From NCBI RefSeq assembly GCF_001513975.1, contig NZ_KQ947988.1, positions 580,129 through 644,128 on the forward strand: DNA of 64,000 nucleotides, written 5' to 3'. Each line of letters starts with the position of its first letter. The stretch's first letter is position 1. The position numbers and the translations under genes are program-made. The notes under the pieces were generated by a model. The model had not been told where the DNA came from and ran no database searches. It saw nothing but the letters and a program-made list of their open reading frames with translations. Positions 56,732-64,000 of the stretch are shown here, piece by piece. The stretch comes from Streptomyces curacoi. Its GTDB lineage: Bacteria > Actinomycetota > Actinomycetes > Streptomycetales > Streptomycetaceae.

Positions 56732-58381
56732 TCAGCGCACGAACACTCCCGCCTGACTCGCCAGATCCAGGAAGTACTGCGGAGCCACACCCAGCACCAG
56801 CGTGACCGCCACACCGACCCCGATCGCCGTCATCGTCAGCGGCGACGGAACGGCGACCGTCGGCCCCTCCGGCTTCGGCTCGCTGAAGAACATCAGCACG
56901 ATGACGCGGATGTAGAAGAACGCCGCGATCGCGGACGAGATCACACCGACCACGACCAGCGGGCCGGCCCCGCCCTCCGCCGCCGCCTTGAACACGGCGA
57001 ACTTCCCGGCGAAGCCGGAGGTCAGCGGGATGCCCGCGAAGGCCAGCAGGAACACCGCGAACACGGCCGCCACCAACGGTGAACGGCGGCCGAGCCCTGC
57101 CCACTTGGACAGGTGCGTCGCCTCACCGCCGGCGTCCCGCACCAGCGTCACCACCGCGAACGCCCCGATCGTCACGAACGAGTACGCGCCCAGGTAGAAG
57201 AGGACGGACGACACCCCGGACGGCGTGGTCGCGATGACACCCGCGAGGATGAAACCGGCGTGCGCGATCGACGAGTACGCCAGCAGCCGCTTGATGTCGG
57301 TCTGGGTGATCGCGACGATCGCGCCGCCCAGCATGGTGACGATCGCGACGCCCCACATGACCGGCCGCCAGTCCCAGCGCAGGCCGGGCAGGACGACGTA
57401 GAGCAGACGCAGCAGCGCACCGAACGCCGCCACCTTCGTCGCCGCCGCCATGAACCCGGTCACCGGCGTCGGCGCGCCCTGGTAGACGTCCGGCGTCCAC
57501 ATGTGGAACGGGACCGCGCCCACCTTGAACAGCAGGCCCATGACGATCATCGCGGCGCCGACGAGCAGCAGCGCGTCGTTGCCCATGGTGTCCGCGAGCG
57601 CCGGGGTGATGTCCGGGATCGTGCCGTCGACGACCTGCGCGATCGTCGCGTACGACACGGAGCCGGAGTAGCCGTACAGCAGCGCGATGCCGAACAGGGT
57701 GAACGCGGAAGCGAACGCTCCGAGCAGGAAGTACTTGACCGCGGCCTCCTGCGACATGAGCCGCTTGCGGCGGGCCAGGGCGCACATCAGGTACAGCGGG
57801 AGCGAGAAGACTTCCAGGGCGATGAACAGCGTCAGCAGGTCGTTGGCCGCCGGGAAGACCAGCATGCCGGCGACCGCGAACATCAGCAGCGGGAACACCT
57901 CGGTGGTGGTGAACCCGGCCTTCACCGCGGCCTTCTCACTGTCGCTGCCCGGCACGGACGCGGCCTGCGCGGCGAAGGAGTCGACCCGGTTGCCGTGCGC
58001 CGCCGGGTCGAGGCGCCGCTCGGCGAAGGTGAACAGGCCGACCAGCCCCGCCAGCAGGATCGTGCCCTGCAGGAAGAGGGCAGGTCCGTCGACGGCGATC
58101 GCGCCCATCGCGGCGATGCCCGACTTGGTCGTGGCGTAGCCGCCCGCCGCGAGTGCCACGACCGCGGCGAACGCGGCGATGAGCGCCACGGCGGAGATGA
58201 ACACCTGCGCGTAGTAGCGGGCCTTGCGCGGGACGACCGCCTCGATCAGCACCCCAACCACCGCCGCACCGACGACGATCAGGGTGGGCGACAACTGTCC
58301 GTACTCGATCTTCGGCGCGTCGATCTTCGAGATCGGATCGGCCGCGGTTGTCCACAGGCTGTGGACGGCTGATGCGCTCAC
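56732..58381 (-). CDS. nuoN: NADH-quinone oxidoreductase subunit N, main operon
   Basis: A 549-residue antiporter-like subunit with fourteen hydrophobic segments. Functional residues are Glu in LFIALEVFSLPLYLM and Lys in GLLFKVGAVPFHMWTPDVYQGAPTPV. It is the last gene of the main nuo operon and overlaps nuoM in GTGA. Together with H to M it forms the proton-pumping membrane arm of complex I. Confidence 0.95.
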   Translation of the reverse strand: MSASAVHSLWTTAADPISKIDAPKIEYGQLSPTLIVVGAAVVGVLIEAVVPRKARYYAQVFISAVALIAAFAAVVALAAGGYATTKSGIAAMGAIAVDGPALFLQGTILLAGLVGLFTFAERRLDPAAHGNRVDSFAAQAASVPGSDSEKAAVKAGFTTTEVFPLLMFAVAGMLVFPAANDLLTLFIALEVFSLPLYLMCALARRKRLMSQEAAVKYFLLGAFASAFTLFGIALLYGYSGSVSYATIAQVVDGTIPDITPALADTMGNDALLLVGAAMIVMGLLFKVGAVPFHMWTPDVYQGAPTPVTGFMAAATKVAAFGALLRLLYVVLPGLRWDWRPVMWGVAIVTMLGGAIVAITQTDIKRLLAYSSIAHAGFILAGVIATTPSGVSSVLFYLGAYSFVTIGAFAVVTLVRDAGGEATHLSKWAGLGRRSPLVAAVFAVFLLAFAGIPLTSGFAGKFAVFKAAAEGGAGPLVVVGVISSAIAAFFYIRVIVLMFFSEPKPEGPTVAVPSPLTMTAIGVGVAVTLVLGVAPQYFLDLASQAGVFVR

Positions 58382-59949
58382 TTGGCGGCCTCCACCTCGG
58401 GCTGGGGGTCCTTCTTCTGTACGTCGGACATGGTCTGCTTGACCGCCGGGTTGACGATGTCCGTGACGGGCTTCGGGTAGACACCCAGGAAGATCAGCAG
58501 TACGACCAGCGGGGCGACGACCACGAGTTCCCGCGCCCTGAGGTCGGGCATCGCGGAGACCTCCGGCTTCACCGGGCCCGTCATCGTCCTCTGGTAGAGG
58601 ACGAGGGTGTAGAGCGCGGCGAGCACGATGCCGAAGGTGGCGATGATGCCGACCACCGGGTAGCGCGTGAACGTGCCGACCAGGACCAGGAACTCACTGA
58701 CGAAGGGCGCCAGTCCCGGCAGCGACAGGGTCGCCAGACCGCCGATCAGGAACGTGCCGGCGAGCACGGGCGCGACCTTCTGGACACCGCCGTAGTCGGC
58801 GATGAGCCGCGAGCCGCGCCGGGAGATCAGGAAGCCGGCCACCAGCATCAACGCGGCCGTGGAAATGCCGTGGTTGACCATGTAGAGGGTCGCGCCGGAC
58901 TGGCCCTGGCTGGTCATCGCGAAGATGCCCATGATGATGAAGCCGAAGTGCGAGATCGACGCGTACGCGATCAGGCGCTTCATGTCCCGCTGGCCCACCG
59001 CGAGCAGCGCACCGTAGACGATGCTGATCAGCGCCAGGACGAGGATGGCGGGCGTCGCCCACTGGCTCGCCTCCGGGAACAGCTGGAGGCAGAAGCGGAG
59101 CATCGCGAAGGTGCCCACCTTGTCGACGACCGCCGTGATGAGCACGGCGACCGGCGCGGTGGCCTCCTGCATGGCGTTGGGCAGCCAGGTGTGCAGCGGC
59201 CACAGCGGCGCCTTCACCGCGAAGGCGAAGAAGAAGCCGAGGAACAGCCAGCGCTCGGTGTTGGTCGCCATGTCCAGCGAGCCGTTGGCGCGGGCCTCGA
59301 CGATCTCCTGGAGCGAGAAGTTCCCGGCGACCACGTACAGGCCGATCACCGCGGCCAGCATGATCAGGCCGCCGACCAGGTTGTAGAGCAGGAACTTCAC
59401 GGCCGCGTACGACCGTTGCGTCGAGGCCACCTTCTCGCCGTGCTCGTGGGCACGGTCCCCGAAGCCGCCGATGAGGAAGTACATCGGGATGAGCATGGCT
59501 TCGAAGAAGATGTAGAAGAGGAAGACGTCGGTGGCCTCGAAGGAGAGGATCACCATCGCCTCGACGGCCAGGATCAGGGCGAAGAAGCCCTGCGTCGGCC
59601 GCCAGCGCCTGCTGCCGGTCTCCAGCGGGTCGGCGTCGTGCCAGCCCGCGAGGACGATGAACGGGATCAGCAGCGCCGTCAGCGCGATCAGCGCCACCGC
59701 GATGCCGTCCACGCCTAGTTCGTACCGGACCCCGAAGTCCTTGATCCAGGCGTGGGATTCGGTGAGCTGGTAGCGGTCGCCGTCCGGGTCGAAGCGGACC
59801 AGGACGGTGACGGCGAGGGCGAGTGTGCCCAGTGAGAAGAGCAGCGCCAGCCACTTTGCGGCGGTGCGCTGGGCGGCCGGTACGGCGGCCGTGGCGATCG
59901 CCCCGATCGCCGGGAGCGCCGCCGTCGCTGTCAGCAGAGGAATGGACAT
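58378..59949 (-). CDS. nuoM: NADH-quinone oxidoreductase subunit M, main operon
   Basis: A 523-residue subunit. Glu in FYIFFEAMLIPMYFLIGG and Lys in AFAVKAPLWPLHTWLPNAM mark the proton path. ATG 59949 is used; the longer frame upstream is nuoL read in another phase. It starts 5 bp after the nuoL stop and overlaps nuoN by 4 nt. Confidence 0.95.
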   Translation of the reverse strand: MSIPLLTATAALPAIGAIATAAVPAAQRTAAKWLALLFSLGTLALAVTVLVRFDPDGDRYQLTESHAWIKDFGVRYELGVDGIAVALIALTALLIPFIVLAGWHDADPLETGSRRWRPTQGFFALILAVEAMVILSFEATDVFLFYIFFEAMLIPMYFLIGGFGDRAHEHGEKVASTQRSYAAVKFLLYNLVGGLIMLAAVIGLYVVAGNFSLQEIVEARANGSLDMATNTERWLFLGFFFAFAVKAPLWPLHTWLPNAMQEATAPVAVLITAVVDKVGTFAMLRFCLQLFPEASQWATPAILVLALISIVYGALLAVGQRDMKRLIAYASISHFGFIIMGIFAMTSQGQSGATLYMVNHGISTAALMLVAGFLISRRGSRLIADYGGVQKVAPVLAGTFLIGGLATLSLPGLAPFVSEFLVLVGTFTRYPVVGIIATFGIVLAALYTLVLYQRTMTGPVKPEVSAMPDLRARELVVVAPLVVLLIFLGVYPKPVTDIVNPAVKQTMSDVQKKDPQPEVEAAK

Positions 59950-59954
59950 CGGTA

Positions 59955-61919
59955 TCAGACCGCCCTCATCAGCAGGGTCACGGCGATGAGGACCGCCGCA
60001 CCGCCGAACATCGAGACCGCGTACGACCGCGCGAAGCCGTTCTGCAGCCTGCGCATCCGTGCGGACAGGCCGCCCATCGAGGCCGCCGTGCCGTTGACGA
60101 CGCCGTCGACCAGGGTGTGGTCGACGTACACCAGGGAGCGCGTGAGGTGCTCGCCGCCGCGTACCAGGACGACGTGGTTGAAGTCGTCCTGCAGCAAGTC
60201 GCGCCGGGCGGCCCGGGTGAGAAGCGAGCCGCGCGGGGCGAGGACCGGGACCGGGCGGCGGCCGTACTGCGCGTAGGCGATGGCGACGCCGATGACCATG
60301 CACGCCACGGTCGCGGCCGTGACCGTGATCGCGCTGATCGGCGCGTGGCCGTGGTCGTGCCCGGTGATGGGCTCCAGCCAGTGCAGGAAGCGGTCGCCGA
60401 TGCTGAAGAACGCACCGCCCGCCACCGACCCGACGGCCAGCACGATCATCGGGATCGTCATGACCTTGGGCGACTCGTGCGGGTGCGGCTCCGCGTGCTC
60501 GCCGCGCGTCTCGGCGGCGGGCTCCACGCTGGGCTCGGCCGGGGACGGGGTCGGGGCGTGGCGCCAGCGTTCCTCGCCGAAGAACGTCATCAGCATCACG
60601 CGCGTCATGTAGTACGCCGTGATGGCCGCGCCCAGCAGCGCGCACCCGCCCAGGATCCAGCCCTCGGTGCCGCCCTTGGCGAACGCCGCCTCGATGATCT
60701 TGTCCTTGGAGAAGAAGCCGGACAGACCGGGGAAGCCGATGATCGCGAGGTAGCCGAGGCCGAAGGTGACGAAGGTGACCGGCATGTACTTGCGCAGGCC
60801 GCCGTACTTGCGCATGTCGACCTCGTCGTTCATGCCGTGCATGACGGAACCGGCGCCGAGGAAGAGCCCGGCCTTGAAGAAGCCGTGCGTCACCAGGTGC
60901 ATGATCGCGAAGACGTAGCCGATGGGGCCGAGGCCCGCGGCGAGGATCATGTAGCCGATCTGCGACATGGTCGAGCCGGCCAGCGCCTTCTTGATGTCGT
61001 CCTTCGCGCAACCGACGATCGCACCGAAGAGGAGCGTGACCGCACCGACCACGGTGACCGCCAGCTGCGCGTCCGGCGCGCCGTTGAAGATGGCGCCGGA
61101 GCGGACGATCAGGTAGACGCCCGCGGTCACCATCGTGGCGGCGTGGATGAGGGCCGAGACCGGGGTCGGGCCCTCCATCGCGTCCCCGAGCCAGGACTGC
61201 AGCGGTACCTGGGCGGACTTGCCGCAGGCGGCGAGCAGCAGCATCAGGCCGATGGCGGTGAGCTTGTCCTCGCCGGCCGCACCGGCCAGACCCGCCTCCT
61301 CATGGGTGCCGAGCACCGGCCCGAAGGCGAAGGTGCCGAACCAGAGGAACATCAGCATGATCGCGATCGACAGGCCCATGTCGCCGACGCGGTTGACCAG
61401 GAAGGCCTTTTTCGCGGCGGTGGCGGCGCTGGGCTTGTGCTGCCAGAAACCGATCAGCAGGTAGGAGGCGAGACCGACGCCCTCCCAGCCGACGTACAGC
61501 AGGAGGTAGTTGTCGGCGAGGACGAGCAGCAGCATCGCCGCGAGGAACAGGTTCAGATAGCCGAAGAAGCGCCGGCGCCGCTCGTCGTGCTCCATGTACC
61601 CGACCGAGTACAGGTGGATCAGCGAGCCGACGCCGGTGATCAGCAGCACGAACGTCATCGACAGCTGGTCCAGGCGGAAGGCGACGTCCGCCTGGAAGCC
61701 CTCGACCGGGACCCAGCTGAAGAGGTGCTGCGTGAGGGTCCGGTGTTCGGCGTCCTTGCCCAGCAGATCGGTGAAGAGGATCACGCCGAAGACGAAGGAG
61801 ACGAACGACAGGAGCGTGCCGATCCACTGGCCGACGGCGTCGAGGCGCCGGCCGCCGCACAGCAGCAGTACCGCTCCGAGCAATGGCGCCGCGACCAGCA
61901 GCGCAATCAGGTTCTCCAC
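59955..61919 (-). CDS. nuoL: NADH-quinone oxidoreductase subunit L, main operon
   Basis: A 654-residue subunit with GWEGVGLASYLLIGFW and ACGKSAQVPLQSWLGDAMEGPTPVSALIHAATMVTAGVYL, the conserved Glu, Lys and His region. The start is GTG 61919. A hydrophilic His/Pro/Glu-rich stretch near residue 470 interrupts the region of the lateral helix. It is the distal antiporter-like subunit of complex I. Confidence 0.95.
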   Translation of the reverse strand: MENLIALLVAAPLLGAVLLLCGGRRLDAVGQWIGTLLSFVSFVFGVILFTDLLGKDAEHRTLTQHLFSWVPVEGFQADVAFRLDQLSMTFVLLITGVGSLIHLYSVGYMEHDERRRRFFGYLNLFLAAMLLLVLADNYLLLYVGWEGVGLASYLLIGFWQHKPSAATAAKKAFLVNRVGDMGLSIAIMLMFLWFGTFAFGPVLGTHEEAGLAGAAGEDKLTAIGLMLLLAACGKSAQVPLQSWLGDAMEGPTPVSALIHAATMVTAGVYLIVRSGAIFNGAPDAQLAVTVVGAVTLLFGAIVGCAKDDIKKALAGSTMSQIGYMILAAGLGPIGYVFAIMHLVTHGFFKAGLFLGAGSVMHGMNDEVDMRKYGGLRKYMPVTFVTFGLGYLAIIGFPGLSGFFSKDKIIEAAFAKGGTEGWILGGCALLGAAITAYYMTRVMLMTFFGEERWRHAPTPSPAEPSVEPAAETRGEHAEPHPHESPKVMTIPMIVLAVGSVAGGAFFSIGDRFLHWLEPITGHDHGHAPISAITVTAATVACMVIGVAIAYAQYGRRPVPVLAPRGSLLTRAARRDLLQDDFNHVVLVRGGEHLTRSLVYVDHTLVDGVVNGTAASMGGLSARMRRLQNGFARSYAVSMFGGAAVLIAVTLLMRAV

Positions 61920-61934
61920 GATTCTTCCGACCCC

Positions 61935-62234
61935 TCAGAGCTTCATCAGGCTGGCGTCGTCGACCGAGGCCGAGTGGCGGGAACGGAACAGCGACACGAT
62001 GATCGCGAGCCCGACGACGACCTCCGCGGCGGCGACGACCATCGTGAAGAAGGCGATGATCTGGCCGTCGAGATTGCCGTGCATCCGGGAGAAGGCGACG
62101 AGCGCGAGGTTGCAGGCGTTGAGCATGAGCTCGATGCACATGAACACGACGATCGCGTTTCGCCTGATCAGCACACCTGTGGCGCCGATCGTGAACAGCA
62201 GGGCCGCGAGATAGAGGTAGTTGACCGGGTTCAC
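61935..62234 (-). CDS. nuoK: NADH-quinone oxidoreductase subunit K, main operon
   Basis: A 99-residue three-helix subunit of normal length. The two buried glutamates are in CIELMLNACNLALVAF and AAAEVVVGLAIIVSLF. The start is GTG 62234, overlapping the nuoJ stop in GTGA. Confidence 0.95.
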   Translation of the reverse strand: MNPVNYLYLAALLFTIGATGVLIRRNAIVVFMCIELMLNACNLALVAFSRMHGNLDGQIIAFFTMVVAAAEVVVGLAIIVSLFRSRHSASVDDASLMKL

Positions 62235-63073
62235 TTGGACGCCTCCTCGGGCCGCTTGAAGGTCGCCGGCTCGATCGCGGTCCGCTCCAAGCGCTCCTCC
62301 GCGCGCTGCTCCAGTGCCCGCAGATCGTTGAGCGCCTCGGTGGACACGTCCCGGATCTGGCCGCGCTCGCGCAGCGTCTTGCTGACCGTGAGGTCGGACG
62401 GGGTGCCGTCGGGCAGCAGGCCCGCGATGTCCACTGCGTTGTGCCGGGCGTAGACGCCGGGCGCCGGCAGCGGCGGGATGTGCTTGCCTTCGCGGATGCG
62501 CTGTTCGGACAGCTCGCGCTGGGTCTTGGCGCGCTCGGTGCGCTCGCGGTGCGTGAGCACCATGGCGCCGACGGCGGCCGTGATCAGCAGGGCGCCGGTG
62601 ATCTCGAAGGCGAAGACGTACTTGGTGAACAGGAGGGTCGCGATGCCCTCCACATTGCCGCTCGCATTGGCCTGGGCCAGGCCGTTGAACTCCTTCAGGG
62701 AGGCGTTCCCGATGCCGCCGACGAGCAGGATGCCGAACCCGAGGCCACACAGGAGGGCCAGCCACCGCTGGCCCTTGATGGTTTCCCTCAGGGAGTCCGC
62801 GGCCGTGACGCCGACGAGCATCACCACGAACAGGAACAGCATCATGATCGCGCCGGTGTAGACGACGATCTGCACGATGCCCAGGAAGTAGGCGCCGTTG
62901 GCAAGGTAGAACACCGCCAGGACGATCATGGTCCCGGCGAGGCAGAGCGCGCTGTGCACGGCCTTCTTCATGAAGACGGTGCACAGGGCGCCGATGACGG
63001 CGACGGTGCCGAGGATCCAGAACTGGACGGCCTCTCCGGTGGAGGTGGAGTAGGCGGCGAGCTGCTCGGTCAT
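62231..63073 (-). CDS. nuoJ: NADH-quinone oxidoreductase subunit J, main operon
   Basis: A 280-residue subunit with five membrane helices, including IVQIVVYTGAIMMLFLFVVMLVGV. A hydrophilic C-terminal extension of about 95 residues (after ERTERAKTQREL) is common in actinobacterial NuoJ. It overlaps nuoI by 4 nt. Confidence 0.95.
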   Translation of the reverse strand: MTEQLAAYSTSTGEAVQFWILGTVAVIGALCTVFMKKAVHSALCLAGTMIVLAVFYLANGAYFLGIVQIVVYTGAIMMLFLFVVMLVGVTAADSLRETIKGQRWLALLCGLGFGILLVGGIGNASLKEFNGLAQANASGNVEGIATLLFTKYVFAFEITGALLITAAVGAMVLTHRERTERAKTQRELSEQRIREGKHIPPLPAPGVYARHNAVDIAGLLPDGTPSDLTVSKTLRERGQIRDVSTEALNDLRALEQRAEERLERTAIEPATFKRPEEASK

Positions 63074-63711
63074 CGGCCGATCACCTTCTCCGAGGCCGGT
63101 TCTTCCTCGCCGAAGGTCGAGGCGGCCTCCTGCGGGACCTCACCCTGGGACACCGCGACCTGCCGGGTCGTACCGGGCGCGGCCTCCGTCACCAGACCCC
63201 GGTAGTAGTCCTGCTCGTCGGTCCCCGGGTAGATGGCGTGAGGCGTGTCGACCATGCCGTCCTCAAGCCCGGCGAGCAGCTGCTCCTTGGTGTAGATGAG
63301 GTTGGCGCGGCTGGAGTCGGCGAGCTCGAACTCGTTGGTCATCGTGAGCGCGCGCGTGGGGCACGCCTCGATGCACAGGCCGCACAGGATGCAGCGGGCG
63401 TAGTTGATCTGGTACACGCGGCCGTAGCGCTCGCCCGGTGAGTAGCGCTCCTCGTCGGTGTTGTCGGCGCCCTCCACATAGATGGCGTCGGCGGGGCAGG
63501 CCCAGGCGCACAGCTCGCAGCCGACGCACTTCTCCAGGCCGTCCGGATGGCGGTTGAGCTGGTGCCGTCCGTGGAAGCGCGGAGCGGTGGTCTTCTGCTG
63601 CTCCGGGTACTGCTCGGTCAGCCGCTTCTTGAACATGGCCTTGAAGGTCACGCCGAAGCCGGCCACGGGGTTCAGGAAACCGGGCTTGGTCTCCTTGGGC
63701 TCCTCAGCCAT
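63070..63711 (-). CDS. nuoI: NADH-quinone oxidoreductase subunit I, main operon
   Basis: A 213-residue subunit with two [4Fe-4S] motifs, CVGCELCAWACP near residue 62 and CILCGLCIEACP near residue 108. ATG 63711 (MAEEPKETKPG) is the start; it overlaps the nuoH stop by 8 nt. It carries electrons from NuoG to NuoB in the full complex. Confidence 0.95.
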   Translation of the reverse strand: MAEEPKETKPGFLNPVAGFGVTFKAMFKKRLTEQYPEQQKTTAPRFHGRHQLNRHPDGLEKCVGCELCAWACPADAIYVEGADNTDEERYSPGERYGRVYQINYARCILCGLCIEACPTRALTMTNEFELADSSRANLIYTKEQLLAGLEDGMVDTPHAIYPGTDEQDYYRGLVTEAAPGTTRQVAVSQGEVPQEAASTFGEEEPASEKVIGR

Positions 63712-64000
63712 CGGACGCCTCCTTTCCATCCAGAGATCCGTCACTCTGAGTATCGGGCGCACCACTGACAATCAGCTCCCGCTCACGGCGCGGGCGGCGC
63801 CGCGGGACCGGCGGAAGCTCCTGTCCGGGCAGGGGCGGTACGGGGAAACCGCCCGCCATCGCGTCGAACGCGGCGGGTCCCTCGCCGGGTTGCGCGGCCG
63901 CCTTCGTCCGCTCGCGGAACATGTCCACGACGAAGGAGAGCAGCAGCAGCGCGAGGACGCCGCCGCCGACGTAGAGGGCGATGTCGGCGAAGTCGTAGTT
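63704..64000 (-). CDS. nuoH: NADH-quinone oxidoreductase subunit H, C-terminal end only
   Basis: The frame is open from the right edge to TGA at 63704. It shows one last membrane helix (YVGGGVLALLLLSFVVDMF) followed by a Pro/Arg-rich hydrophilic tail with GGFPVPPLPGQELPPVPRRR. Its place directly before nuoI and the 8-nt overlap identify it as NuoH; the diagnostic motifs are beyond the window. The tail is absent from the NuoH copy at 19568. Confidence 0.75.
   Translation of the reverse strand, partial: NYDFADIALYVGGGVLALLLLSFVVDMFRERTKAAAQPGEGPAAFDAMAGGFPVPPLPGQELPPVPRRRPRRERELIVSGAPDTQSDGSLDGKEASDG

Overview
The window is from a high-GC actinobacterium, almost certainly a Streptomyces. Third codon positions are nearly all G or C, GTG and TTG starts are common, genes overlap by ATGA/GTGA, and the gene order (tRNA-Thr, tRNA-Met, rpmG, two MaoC genes, murB; yajQ beside tRNA-Tyr; a short second nuo cluster; korAB; recQ; the main nuo operon) matches the conserved core of Streptomyces chromosomes. 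No transposase, integrase, prophage or CRISPR array is visible.

Layout. 1-2400: a minus-strand housekeeping block (murB end, two MaoC-type dehydratases, rpmG, tRNA-Met, tRNA-Thr). 2650-5400: a CodA-like amidohydrolase with a degenerate active site, an NAD(P)-binding protein and two small hypothetical genes. 5600-7200: an AT-richer PAP2-type membrane protein beside tRNA-Tyr, the tRNA known as the SLP1 integration site. 7880-12460: yajQ, a GlsB/YeaQ-type protein, an APC permease, an SMI1/KNR4 protein, YccF and HtpX. 12700-22921: a ten-gene nuo cluster (A, B, C, H-N) with no D, E, F or G. 23215-30223: two paralogous sensor kinases, one LuxR-type response regulator and korAB (2-oxoacid:ferredoxin oxidoreductase). 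30376-36112: HxlR/QorB pair, RarD, a secreted protein-arginine-deiminase homologue, and a CGNR/VOC divergent pair sharing one palindromic promoter. 36261-45929: M28 aminopeptidase, a TPR-like protein, a degenerate P-loop protein, amidase, FMN reductase, an ABC exporter with a LolA-like lipoprotein-carrier homologue, and a polyprenyl diphosphate synthase. 46760-56660: a c-di-AMP riboswitch with its LysM transglycosylase, HAD phosphatase, fumarylacetoacetase, a GntR-regulated membrane protein operon, M56 peptidase, GNAT with a probable leader peptide, RecQ and Uma2. 56732-64000: the 3' half of the main nuo operon (N, M, L, K, J, I and the end of H).

How the genes may work together. Respiration is the main theme. 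The main nuo operon is standard complex I. The second cluster keeps the proton-pumping arm and the N2 and NuoI iron-sulfur centres but lacks the NADH-dehydrogenase module and NuoD, and its NuoH has lost the usual GPNR motif. With korAB, a ferredoxin-reducing enzyme, close by and a kinase/regulator set between them, a ferredoxin-fed variant complex is a reasonable but untested idea. The polyprenyl diphosphate synthase could supply the menaquinone tail. Several regulatory features are visible directly in the DNA: a divergent leaderless promoter inside a 29-bp palindrome, a 33-bp operator-like palindrome, a 20-nt tandem repeat array ahead of the response regulator, and a ydaO-type riboswitch.
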